DNA of 64,000 bases from DAOVXM01 sp963746255. Lineage in GTDB: Bacteria > Chloroflexota > Anaerolineae > Anaerolineales > UBA4823. Where the stretch lies: assembly GCA_963746255.1 (NCBI GenBank), contig CAVVAJ010000001.1, positions 434,001 through 498,000 of the forward strand, written 5' to 3'. The translations under genes were made by a program, and so were the position numbers. This document shows positions 17,701-25,898 of this stretch, one piece after another (within the stretch, counting starts at the first letter, position 1; each line of letters begins with the position of its first letter). The notes beneath the pieces were generated by a model that did not search any database, was not told where the DNA came from, and was given only the letters and a program-made list of their open reading frames with translations.

Positions 17701-18303
17701 CTACCGCAGCAGTTTCAGAGCCCGCTGCTTGATAGGTCCATAGCGCAGTGTTAACAAAAGCACCACCACTGCTGCCCAGACATAGGGTTCCCAAATCCCT
17801 TGTTTAACCAACCAGATAAAATGCAGCACTGACAATATCCCCGCCAGGTAAACGAAACGGTGCAGTTGCTTCCATTTTTTCTTCAAGCGCCGCTGCCAGC
17901 CCACCGTGGAGGTTAGCGCCAATGCCAGCAGGATCGTACCTGTAGCTAGGCCAACCAAAGCGTAGCGTTTCTCGAACAAAGCTTCCCAGATCAATGCAAA
18001 ATTGAAGAAGTAATCCACACCGATAAAGATCGCGAAATGGATACTCGCATACATAAAGCTGTATAGCCCCAGTGGGCGCCTCAGTTTGAGAACTGGTTTG
18101 TAGCCAATTAGGATATTGATCGGTGTGCATGCCAGCGATGCGATCAGCAGGATCAGGGCCGCTTTTCCAGTCCGCAGCGTCGCTGCACGGATGACATCGG
18201 GACCTAGGTTGCCCTGCCAAAAATCCCACAACAACAAGATCAGCGGGATCAGTGCGGCAATATGGGCACCGATTTGCAGGGGAGTCATTTTGAACTTTTT
18301 CAT
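17701..18303 (-). CDS. msrQ: MsrQ, heme-binding membrane subunit of the MsrPQ methionine sulfoxide reductase
   Basis: A 200-residue membrane protein of the ferric-reductase-like transmembrane group. Six hydrophobic helices are visible. Histidines in SIHFAIF and in QLHRFVYLAGILSVLHF are the expected heme ligands. MsrQ passes electrons from the quinone pool or a flavin reductase to periplasmic MsrP, which repairs oxidised methionines in envelope proteins. It follows msrP by 42 bp and is the last gene of the minus-strand redox operon that starts with the response regulator at 21889. The length is normal for the family. Confidence 0.9.
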   Translation of the reverse strand: MKKFKMTPLQIGAHIAALIPLILLLWDFWQGNLGPDVIRAATLRTGKAALILLIASLACTPINILIGYKPVLKLRRPLGLYSFMYASIHFAIFIGVDYFFNFALIWEALFEKRYALVGLATGTILLALALTSTVGWQRRLKKKWKQLHRFVYLAGILSVLHFIWLVKQGIWEPYVWAAVVVLLLTLRYGPIKQRALKLLR

Positions 18304-18345
18304 AATCTTGGATGACTTTTATATCTCCTCGCTTTCATTGAGGAA

Positions 18346-19310
18346 TTAGTAATTTACACTTAGGTCCATACCGGAGTACAGCGCAGCTACCTCTTCTTCA
18401 TAACCGTTGAACATCAGCGTCTCACGCCGGCCGAATTCACCTATACGCCGTTCGCTGGATTGCGACCAGCGCGGGTGGTCTACCTCCGGATTAACGTTGG
18501 CATAGAATCCATACTCTTTCGGGGCTGCTGCCATCCACAATGATGTGGGCATCTCTTCGACCAGGTCGATCTTGACGATCGACTTGATGCTCTTGAAGCC
18601 ATATTTCCAGGGTACGACCAGCCGGACTGGTGCACCATTTTGGGGCAGCAGATCCTCGCCATACAAGCCGGTTGCCAGCAATGTCAGATCGTTCATCGCT
18701 TCATCGATTCGCAGACCTTCAATATAGGGCCACTGGTACCAGGGATACTTACTGAAACCGGGCATCCCTTCTGGGTCATAAATGGTCTCAAAACGCACAT
18801 ACTTCGCCTCGGCCTTAGGCTCGACTTCTTTGATTAGTTTTGATAACGGGAAACCGTTCCAGGGGATTACCAATGACCAGCCTTCCACGCAGCGCATCCG
18901 GTAGATACGTTCTTCGATTTCAAATTGGCGCAAGTCATCGGTTGAGTAGGTCTTCGGATTGTTGACTAAACCACCGACTGCTACCTCCCAGGGGGAGGTG
19001 GGATATCCCTGGGCCATCTTTGCAACCCGTTCCTTGTCTGTGGTAAATTCATAATAGTTGTTGTAGTTCGTGATATCTTCAAAGCTGTTGCTGGGATCAC
19101 CGAGCTCGTCCGTACCCATCACAGCGGCTGGGTTCTGATCCCTGCGCTACCGCCCCCTGCAGTGGGTGAAAGGGTAGCAGTTGGATCTTGTCCTTTGCAT
19201 GCCGCCAGTAAGGCGGCTGTTCCGCTGACGATCCCCAGGCTCTTTAGAAAATCTCGCCGTGTCAAGTAGACATGTTGGGGGGTAATTTCAGATGATTTGA
19301 TTTTGACCAT
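18346..19310 (-). pseudogene. msrP: MsrP, molybdopterin methionine sulfoxide reductase, one-base frameshift
   Basis: MsrP is the exported molybdenum enzyme that reduces methionine sulfoxide in envelope proteins. The first 63 residues (19310-19119) hold a twin-arginine signal, LTRRDFLKSLG, and end in an artificial stop. The remaining 259 residues (to 18346) begin TDELGDP, then EDITNYNNYYEF, and include the molybdenum-ligand cysteine in YRMRCVEGWS. Removing one base of the CCC run at 19140-19142 (GGG on the coding strand) joins the two as SAGDQNPAAVMGTDELG with no other lesion. I therefore treat it as one gene with a +1 error or mutation. A split enzyme is unlikely, since the second part would lack an export signal. 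Confidence 0.85.
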
Positions 19311-19357
19311 GAGTACACCTCTTATGTGTATGATTGATTACTGGTAATAATTTATTG

Positions 19358-19913
19358 TTACGGATATGTTTCTGCCAATAAGGCCTGGATAGCGGATTCA
19401 GTCTCTTGATAAGCACCTTCGCCAATATGGCGGTAGCGTATGCGGCCCTGCTTATCGATCAGGTAGCGGGTCGGCCAGTAGTGGTTGCCATAAGCCCGCC
19501 AGGTATTGCCATCATTATCCTGGGCAACTGGGTAAGGAATCTCCAAGCGTTCAATCGCTTCCTGGAGGTTTTCGAGATCCGCTTCGTAATCGAACTCGGG
19601 ATAATGGTTGCCGATAATCACCAGTCCCTGTTCCTGATAGCTGTTGTGCCAATCCCTCACCGAGGGAATTACTCGCTGGCAGTTAATTCAACCAAATGTC
19701 CACATCTCGAGCAGGACAACCTTGCCCTTGAAGATCGCCTATGCGCAGAGGCTTGCTCAGTGTTCAGCCAGACATCGTTGGTTAATTCTGGGGCGGCTCC
19801 CAAATCCGGCAGATTCCAGCAGTTGAGTGGGTGGCAGCCAATCTCAGCGGCTTGCCGCCGTGCTGCACGCCGCTAGGAAAAAGACCATCAATAATAACAA
19901 CCATACGTCTCAT
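19358..19913 (-). pseudogene. Thioredoxin-like lipoprotein (redoxin), multiply broken
   Basis: The C-terminal 100 residues are intact (VRDWHNSYQEQGLVIIG through RYLIDKQGRIRYRHIG) and belong to a TlpA/DipZ-type redoxin. Upstream, in shifting frames, one finds the start MRRMVVIIDGLF, a lipobox-like LAACSTAAS, PELTNDVWLNTEQ and KVVLLEMWTFG. At least three frame changes and several stops intervene, and a TGA occupies the first cysteine of the expected CINC active site. The original was probably a lipoprotein reductant for msrP or other thiol substrates. It lies between the histidine kinase (12 bp) and msrP (47 bp). As read it cannot give a working thioredoxin. Confidence 0.8.
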
Positions 19914-19925
19914 TCCGACTTGACC

Positions 19926-21191
19926 TCAACGGAGATTGCCATTCTCAACGTCTGTCTGTGGTAGTGTAAACGTGAATACTGTACCCACACCGGGTTCACT
20001 CGCAACCCAAATCTGACCGTTGTGGGCCTCAATCAATCCTTTAACGATCGCCAACCCCAAACCAACCCCGCCGCTTTGGTCGCCAACCCGTGGACGGCTC
20101 TTTTCAGCCCGGTAGAAGGGGTCGAAGATGAAAGGCAGCTCTTCGGGACGGATGCCTTTACCGCTGTCACGCACTTCTACTTGCACTTGATCATTGATCA
20201 ACTGGGCTTGGAGCTGGATACCCCCACCCGCAGGGGTGTAGCGCAGCGCGTTCACCAGCAAATTATCCAGGATGCGGCTGAGCTTGTCCGGTGCCGCCCA
20301 CAGCGGATCGACCTGCGCTGCGACCGCCCCCTCCAACGTCACACCTTGAGCATCTGCTTGCGCCGCGAAACTCTCCAAAGTATCGGAGACCAGATCGGAT
20401 AGCGTAATCCACTCGAAATCGAGCTCTTTGTGTCCAGTATCTAGCTGGGCAAGCTCAAAGAGGTCGTCGATCAGCTCGCTCATCCGGTTGACTTCGTTCT
20501 GGCTCTGCTCCAGGTAGCGCGCTACGGTATCAATGTCATCCACAACGCCTTCCGCCAATGCATCCAGCATCACCTTCAAAGACGTTAATGGGGTACGTAA
20601 ATCATGCGAAGCCCAGGCCACAAGATTTCGCCTGGCTTCATCCAGGGAACGTTCGGCCGCATCCGCATTTTCCAGCTGGACCGCCATCTCGTTGAATGCC
20701 TGAGCTAATTGTGCGATCTCGTCCTCTCCATTAATGGCTACCCGTGTGCTGAAATCTCCCTGGCTGATCTTATTGGCACCATCCACGAGGTCCTTGAGAT
20801 CTTGGGTAATCGAGTTGGAGAGGAAATAACCAAAGGCGACCGAGATACCACCCGCGAAGATCAACAATAACGTACCCAACGCCAAATCATGTTGGTCGAT
20901 AAACATCAAACGGGCTGTCACCCAGATGTTAATCAGCGCCAATCCGCCAGCCAAGATATAGCCGAGGACCAGGGTCTGGTTGAGATGCGGCAGGCGGCGC
21001 CACCAGCCTAACCGGTGAGACACAAAGCCCAAAGCCGCCGAAACCAAACTTGTGATGCCTAGCAAAATCGCCAGATAAGCCAGATCCCCCGAAGGTGGAT
21101 TCATCACGACCTGCACCAGCACCATCGTGACCAGCAGCATCCCCAGGATGCCGATGAAATACACAATCAGGCGGGGTAAGCGTTCGTTCAT
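19926..21191 (-). CDS. Sensor histidine kinase with HAMP domain
   Basis: A 421-residue membrane sensor kinase. Four N-terminal hydrophobic helices occupy roughly residues 5-145 with very little extracellular loop, suggesting it senses within the membrane or through a partner. A HAMP linker follows (LVDGANKISQGDFSTRVA), then the HisKA box (LVAWASHDLRTPLTSLK, phosphorylated H in SHDLRTP) and a complete ATPase domain with the N box, DSGKGI and GLGLAIVKGL. Its start overlaps the response regulator stop by 4 bases. The genes downstream (redoxin, msrP, msrQ) suggest that it monitors envelope oxidation; this is inferred from context only. Confidence 0.92.
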   Translation of the reverse strand: MNERLPRLIVYFIGILGMLLVTMVLVQVVMNPPSGDLAYLAILLGITSLVSAALGFVSHRLGWWRRLPHLNQTLVLGYILAGGLALINIWVTARLMFIDQHDLALGTLLLIFAGGISVAFGYFLSNSITQDLKDLVDGANKISQGDFSTRVAINGEDEIAQLAQAFNEMAVQLENADAAERSLDEARRNLVAWASHDLRTPLTSLKVMLDALAEGVVDDIDTVARYLEQSQNEVNRMSELIDDLFELAQLDTGHKELDFEWITLSDLVSDTLESFAAQADAQGVTLEGAVAAQVDPLWAAPDKLSRILDNLLVNALRYTPAGGGIQLQAQLINDQVQVEVRDSGKGIRPEELPFIFDPFYRAEKSRPRVGDQSGGVGLGLAIVKGLIEAHNGQIWVASEPGVGTVFTFTLPQTDVENGNLR

Positions 21192-21889
21192 TCGCCCCCC
21201 CCTTCAAATTTATAACCCACACCCCATACGGTCAGCAGATATTGGGGCTTGCTCGGTTCAGCTTCGATTTTCTCACGCAGCCGGCGGATATGCACGGTCA
21301 CCGTCGAGGGGTCGGTATATAGTTCGTCACCCCATACTTGGTCGAGCAGCTGGGCCCGACTGAATACTTGGCGTGGGTGGCTGGCAAAGTAATACAACAA
21401 GTCAAACTCTTTAGCTGTCAAGGAGAGCTCCTCACCTGCAATAGCTACCGATCGTGACACTGAATCAATTCGTAAAGACTGGTACTCGATGACTCGCCCG
21501 CTTGTTGGTACAGCCTCGCCACCCGCCCGGCGCAGCACTGCCCGCACGCGGGAAACGACCTCCTGTGGGCTGAAAGGTTTCGCGATGTAGTCATCCGCAC
21601 CCAAATCCAGGCCGCGGATGCGGTCGCTCGCTTCCCCTTTAGCCGTTAACATAATGATCGGGATATGCTGGTCTTGGCGTAAATGTTGGGTCAGGCTCAG
21701 GCCGTCAATCCCGGGAAGCATCAAGTCCAGCACGATCAAGTCGGGCGTTTCATCCCGGATCGCATCCAGCGCCTGGTAGCCATCAGCCGCCTCCCGAACT
21801 GTAAAACCATCCCGTTCCAGGTAGCGGCGCACGACCTCGCGGACCGTTGCCTCATCATCAACAACTAATATTTCCTTATCCATACTCAT
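21188..21889 (-). CDS. OmpR/PhoB-family response regulator
   Basis: A 233-residue DNA-binding response regulator. The receiver has the acidic pair in VVDDEATV, phosphoacceptor D in LIVLDLMLPG, and the conserved T and K (IIMLTAKG and AKPFSP). The C-terminal winged helix (ELSLTAKEFDLLYYFASHP, then VTVHIRRLREKIE and VWGVGYKFE) is the OmpR type. It opens the redox operon and is cotranslated with the kinase. Its probable operator, four direct hexamer repeats with an 11-bp period, lies 134 bp upstream of its start at 22023-22061. Confidence 0.94.
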   Translation of the reverse strand: MSMDKEILVVDDEATVREVVRRYLERDGFTVREAADGYQALDAIRDETPDLIVLDLMLPGIDGLSLTQHLRQDQHIPIIMLTAKGEASDRIRGLDLGADDYIAKPFSPQEVVSRVRAVLRRAGGEAVPTSGRVIEYQSLRIDSVSRSVAIAGEELSLTAKEFDLLYYFASHPRQVFSRAQLLDQVWGDELYTDPSTVTVHIRRLREKIEAEPSKPQYLLTVWGVGYKFEGGGE

Positions 21890-22022
21890 AATTTCTCACT
21901 CCCAGCTCAGTTCTATCAAGGATGATTTTACCAAGCATCGAACAGGCCGGGGTTTCTACAGCATTTCAATGTGTTTTGATTGGTAAATAACACCAACGCT
22001 TCATAAGTGTAGCTGGTAAAGA

Positions 22023-22061
22023 TTACAGAAATCTTACAGAACGATAACGGAGAGATTACGG
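22023..22061. promoter_or_regulatory. Four 11-bp-spaced direct repeats, likely response-regulator operator
   Basis: TTACAG (22023), TTACAG (22034), TAACGG (22045) and TTACGG (22056) recur at exactly 11-bp intervals. OmpR/PhoB-type regulators bind such tandem repeats as head-to-tail dimers. The array lies in the 425-bp divergent region between the regulator operon and the redoxin-CcdA genes, so it could control both. I see no other gene in 21890-22314. Confidence 0.7.
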
Positions 22062-22314
22062 ACGATCCAGGTCAGCACGATTAGCATAACGATATCGGCT
22101 TCTGGATCTTTTTTTCTTCACTCGCTTGAAAATGTAGCTCGGTCAACAGCGCTTCCTTTATTTCATCTAGCTGATCCCTCCAGCAGTTTGTTAAGAATCT
22201 CGTAATATATTCCCAATAGTTAAGTAAGAATTGCTTGGGATGATTTGTCTAACTACTTAAGGTATACGCCTGCGCTGCTTTACAACCGCACAGGCACATT
22301 ATGGAGGAATAAGT

Positions 22315-23118
22315 ATGGCTACTAAATTCAGTATGATCACTTTAATCCTGGTGACAAGTCTCCTGTTGGCTGCCTGCAGTACGCAAGCGGCTCCAACCGA
22401 GACAGGTGCAATGGAAGATGCCTCCGCAGAGGTCATGGAAACCGGTGGCTCTCAAATGGGAACTGACGACGGCTCGGCTGTGTCTGACGAGGCTGAAATA
22501 ATGGCCGATCCTGAGGATACCAGCATGGCGAAACCAACTGAAGAAATGATGTCAGCTGGAGATGGCGGGATGGATGATCACTCCGCTGATGACAAGATGG
22601 ATGACGCCACCGATTCGATGTCGATGGCTGATGACAGCGGGATAGCGGATGACCAGATGATGGTCGCACCAGATTGGTTCAGCGCTTCATTGACGGACGT
22701 CCATACCGGTGAGACGTTCCTAGTGTCCGATTTCGAAGGTCAGGTCGTCCTGGTGGAGACCTTGGCGATGTGGTGCTCCAACTGCCTCAAGCAGCAAGGA
22801 CAGGTACAGGTACTGCATGATATGCTCGGCGAGCGGGATGACTTCGTAAGTTTAGGAGTAGATGTTGACCCCAATGAGAATGCAGATGCATTGCGGGTGT
22901 ACACAACAAATAATGGTTTCGACTGGCTCTACACGGTTGCGCCCATAGCAGTAGCTCGTGAGATCGGTGAGCTCTATGGTGATCAATACCTCAATCCCTC
23001 CGCCACCCCCATGCTGATTATTGACCGGCATGGAGAGGTAAATACTTTACCTTTCGGCATCAAAAGCGCCCAAGACCTATTGACATCATTACAACCCTTT
23101 CTCGATGCAGAGATGTAA
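22315..23118 (+). CDS. TlpA-like thioredoxin-fold lipoprotein with Met/Asp-rich linker
   Basis: A 267-residue exported redoxin. The signal ends in the lipobox LLAAC (C21). Residues 33-116 are a disordered acidic linker with 13 methionines and almost no hydrophobic residues. The thioredoxin-like domain starts near residue 120 with active site C154-SN-C157 in AMWCSNCLKQ, and the cis-proline region is SATPMLIID. It probably receives electrons from the CcdA protein encoded 96 bp downstream. GGAGG precedes the ATG. The linker could bind copper or act as a sacrificial oxidant sink repaired by MsrP; that role is my inference. Confidence 0.85.
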   Translation: MATKFSMITLILVTSLLLAACSTQAAPTETGAMEDASAEVMETGGSQMGTDDGSAVSDEAEIMADPEDTSMAKPTEEMMSAGDGGMDDHSADDKMDDATDSMSMADDSGIADDQMMVAPDWFSASLTDVHTGETFLVSDFEGQVVLVETLAMWCSNCLKQQGQVQVLHDMLGERDDFVSLGVDVDPNENADALRVYTTNNGFDWLYTVAPIAVAREIGELYGDQYLNPSATPMLIIDRHGEVNTLPFGIKSAQDLLTSLQPFLDAEM

Positions 23119-23132
23119 TACGGCACGAACTA

Positions 23133-23179
23133 GGTGGATGAGCACAGGATTTAAGTATAACCACCCGAGCTCATCCACC
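23133..23179 (+). repeat. Intergenic hairpin between redoxin and ccdA
   Basis: A perfect 11-bp inverted repeat, GGTGGATGAGC (23133-23143) and GCTCATCCACC (23169-23179), with a 25-base loop. No T-tract follows, so it more likely stabilises or processes the message, or attenuates ccdA, than terminates fully. Confidence 0.6.
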
Positions 23180-23214
23180 AATCATTGTTCTGCTTCAAAG
23201 ATAAAGGAACGATT

Positions 23215-23901
23215 ATGTTAGAACCCATTCTGACCTCCATCAGCCTCGGACTGCTGTCCAGCACCAGCCCGTGCATCCTGCCGCTTTACCCTGGTTTCCT
23301 AGCCTATCTCGCCGGAAGGCAGGAAGGACTCAGCAGCCGAGTCGGGCGCTATTCGCTGGGTTTTTTCGTGCTGGCTGGTGTGCTAACAATGATGTTAGCA
23401 CTAGGTCTGCTGATTTCGCTGCTCTCAGTATCGATCGGCGCTGCCCTCACGATCGTGATTCCGGTAGCTGATATCTTGATTATCGGGTTAGGGATCGCGC
23501 TCTTGCTGGATCACAACCCCTTCAAGACCCTACCCCAGGTGCAGGTACCCATCCTGAAAAATCCATACATCAATGCTTATTTCTACGGCTTGCTCTATGG
23601 ACCCATAGCCTTACCCTGTTCGGGACCGCTGGTCGTAGGCATCTTCGCCTACTCACTGACCGCTGGCGAAGCGTTAAGTAAACTGTCCATCTTCTTTTGG
23701 TTTGGGATCGGTTTCGGGATGATCCTGCTGCTGCTCTCCTTCTTATCCGGCTCCGCCCAGCGCTGGTTGGTCCGCTTCTTCGCCCAGCATGCGCGTGCTA
23801 TCAATGTGATTGGCGGAATCTTGCTGATCGGGGTTGGAATTTATGACCTGGTCAACAATTGGGAGCTGATCGCGACCTATTTGGATATTTGGTTTGCGTG
23901 A
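23215..23901 (+). CDS. CcdA-type thiol-disulfide membrane transporter
   Basis: A 228-residue CcdA/DsbD-TM protein that carries reducing power from cytoplasmic thioredoxin across the membrane. Six hydrophobic helices are visible. The two conserved redox cysteines sit in STSPCILPLYPG (C20) and IALPCSGP (C135). I start at the ATG at 23215, preceded by AAGGA, rather than at 23185, because the earlier codons would extend into the hairpin region and add a non-family N-terminus. The adjacent redoxin lipoprotein is the likely electron acceptor, and the divergent MsrPQ operon is a plausible wider context. Confidence 0.88.
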   Translation: MLEPILTSISLGLLSSTSPCILPLYPGFLAYLAGRQEGLSSRVGRYSLGFFVLAGVLTMMLALGLLISLLSVSIGAALTIVIPVADILIIGLGIALLLDHNPFKTLPQVQVPILKNPYINAYFYGLLYGPIALPCSGPLVVGIFAYSLTAGEALSKLSIFFWFGIGFGMILLLLSFLSGSAQRWLVRFFAQHARAINVIGGILLIGVGIYDLVNNWELIATYLDIWFA

Positions 23902-24162
23902 GGGGGATCTGGATTATTTCCTAAATAGGAAGCTGCTCTTCATCTCCACTTCCACTTTATACCAATAAGTTCATAACCTTCTGCTGCAGTCAGCGATCAG
24001 CCATACCTGGGGAAATGGCCAAGCGTAACCCAGTTCATTCCGTATATCACCCACTACGAATACAAAAAACGACACTTTTTGGCAGTCTAACCTCTGGCAT
24101 TGGCAGTCCTCCAGCGCGATCCTGATATCAACACAATCACATCCGCTTCTAGGAGGTATGAA

Positions 24163-24843
24163 ATGTCATTCTACGATAGCGTTCAAAAGCAATTGTTCAA
24201 CGCCTACACGCAAGTTTTCAGCGACGGCCTAAATCTCAGCGGTCATACTCCTATGCCGAAGGGAGCAAAGATCATCGCCGCCAACCATACCAATGCCAGC
24301 GATCCGTACCATTTCCCGGCATTACTCGATGAAGAAATTCATCTCTTGATCATCGACATAACCTTTGCTATTCCGATTGTCGGGTTCCTGCTGAAAAATA
24401 CCGGGCATATCAAAGTCGACCGCCATAATGGCCGTCCGGCCTTCGAGAAAGCATGTGATCTGCTGCGGGCTGGCAAGACAATTGTGCTCTTCCCAGAAGG
24501 GAAGCTATGCCTGCGTGATGAACGCGTAAAAGGGCGCAGCGGGGCAGTCCGCATGGCGCTAGAAACCGGGGCGCCGCTCATCCCGCTGGGGTTCTTCGTC
24601 CACCCAAAGGATGCAGTCAGCCTGTCCAGTCAATGGATGAATGGCAGGCCGCAAGGTTACTGGCAGTTCCGCGGCAAGTGTTACGCCCGCGTGGGCAAGC
24701 CCTACCATCCGGATCCAGCAAAATCAATCGCCCACGAAACAAATGAGCTGATGAGGCGCATCTACACACTCGTAGAACAGCTCACCTACGAACAAACTGT
24801 CTCTACATCGCCTGTCTCGCTCAATAGTATCCCCCAATCATGA
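24163..24843 (+). CDS. 1-acyl-sn-glycerol-3-phosphate acyltransferase (PlsC-like)
   Basis: A 226-residue acyltransferase that would transfer a fatty acyl chain to lysophosphatidic acid or a related lipid at the inner membrane. The catalytic NHxxxxD motif is N41-H42 to D47 (NHTNASD), and the second motif is FPEGKLCLRD from residue 110. A hydrophobic stretch near 60-78 would anchor it. AGGAGG lies 6 bases before the ATG at 24163; the longer frame from 24100 includes only poorly conserved residues. It stands alone, 260 bp after ccdA, with no terminator I can identify before it. Confidence 0.87.
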   Translation: MSFYDSVQKQLFNAYTQVFSDGLNLSGHTPMPKGAKIIAANHTNASDPYHFPALLDEEIHLLIIDITFAIPIVGFLLKNTGHIKVDRHNGRPAFEKACDLLRAGKTIVLFPEGKLCLRDERVKGRSGAVRMALETGAPLIPLGFFVHPKDAVSLSSQWMNGRPQGYWQFRGKCYARVGKPYHPDPAKSIAHETNELMRRIYTLVEQLTYEQTVSTSPVSLNSIPQS

Positions 24844-25015
24844 GCAGCGTGCGTTGATTATCCACTGTCTGCTATTAGATTGCATACAGTATCTTGGCTA
24901 AGGGACCGGAGTGGTGTGAATAACCGCCGCTCTAGATCCACATTTGGTGTTATAAAACCACCGGGTGAGCGTATAATGCGTTATGGTAAGATCTTATATA
25001 TTTAAGCCAACATCC

Positions 25016-25048
25016 AACCATTCGAAGGCTGACAACCTTCGAATGGTT
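25016..25048. repeat. REP-like palindrome upstream of RAYT
   Basis: Perfect 13-bp inverted repeats AACCATTCGAAGG (25016-25028) and CCTTCGAATGGTT (25036-25048), with a 7-base loop, 20 bp before the transposase start. Confidence 0.8.
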
Positions 25049-25068
25049 TAAGTTTACTGGTCGAGATC

Positions 25069-25629
25069 ATGATGCATCAAGCAGGTCACTATTATCATGT
25101 CTACAACCGCGGATGCAATCGCGGACGTCTTTTTGTCAATGATGAAAACTATTTATTTTTGTTAAGACAAGCAAAATTATTCCTGGCGGATTACTCCTTG
25201 AGTGTGATTGCTTTTTGTTTAATGCCTAATCATTATCACTTCTTAATTAGACCAGAAGAAGTTAATTCTCTTTCGCGGTATATTCAACGGCTATTCAATA
25301 GCTACACTCAAGCCTTCAACAAGCAACAAAATCGCAGTGGGACACTTTTTGAAGGTCGTTTTAAAAGCATATTGGTTGATACTGATGAATATGTTATTCA
25401 TCTCTGTCGATATATCCACTTGAATCCGATCCGTGCAGGATTGGTTACTGAGCCAAGGCTTTGGAAATACAGTAATTATCTAGAATGGGTGGGGAGACGG
25501 GATGGCATTCTGCTGGATCGTGAGTTTGTGAACCAATACTTCACAACTCCCGCGGATTATGAGGATTTCGTAAATAGCGAAATAAATCAACAAACGGAGT
25601 TTGAAATCCAGCCTTATTATATTGATTAG
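25069..25629 (+). CDS. REP-associated tyrosine transposase (RAYT, IS200/Y1 type)
   Basis: A 186-residue single-strand DNA transposase of the Y1 HUH type. The HUH pair is H55-Y-H57 in LMPNHYHFLI. A candidate nucleophilic tyrosine lies near residue 79 (YIQRLFNSYTQAFN). The GTLFEGRFKS and YIHLNPIRAGL blocks are diagnostic of RAYTs. These proteins mobilise or maintain REP palindromes rather than acting as classical insertion sequences. The gene is flanked by two distinct strong palindromes, at 25016-25048 and 25655-25688. It is full-length and appears intact. Confidence 0.9.
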   Translation: MMHQAGHYYHVYNRGCNRGRLFVNDENYLFLLRQAKLFLADYSLSVIAFCLMPNHYHFLIRPEEVNSLSRYIQRLFNSYTQAFNKQQNRSGTLFEGRFKSILVDTDEYVIHLCRYIHLNPIRAGLVTEPRLWKYSNYLEWVGRRDGILLDREFVNQYFTTPADYEDFVNSEINQQTEFEIQPYYID

Positions 25630-25654
25630 ATAGTCAGAATAATATCTTCATCAC

Positions 25655-25688
25655 AACCTTCCGAAGGTTCTAGAACCTTCGGAAGGTT
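25655..25688. repeat. Perfect 34-bp palindrome downstream of RAYT
   Basis: AACCTTCCGAAGGTTCT (25655-25671) is followed immediately by its exact reverse complement (25672-25688). Each half is itself nearly palindromic, so it can form either one long hairpin or two small ones. It shares the CTTC/GAAG core with the upstream palindrome. Confidence 0.85.
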
Positions 25689-25898
25689 TCCGATTAGAAT
25701 ATCATTTGCCCCAGACCTTGTAATCCGAAATTACAAATATCACCAATCTCTTTGTGATCATCACGAAATAATTTTAAACAAATCAATTACTGATGCTAGA
25801 AATAATTGAATTGAGATTAGTAAGCCGCTCCTTGTTAGTTCTGATCAAGTATGGAAGAGAACCCACCGAACAGATCAAACAATAGGTGGTATTGCGAT

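Noticed and set aside
22211..22240. TCCCAA/TTGGGA inverted repeat before the Met-rich redoxin
   Set aside because: Only 6 bp with a long loop in an AT-rich region; not distinguishable from chance next to the much stronger 11-bp array.
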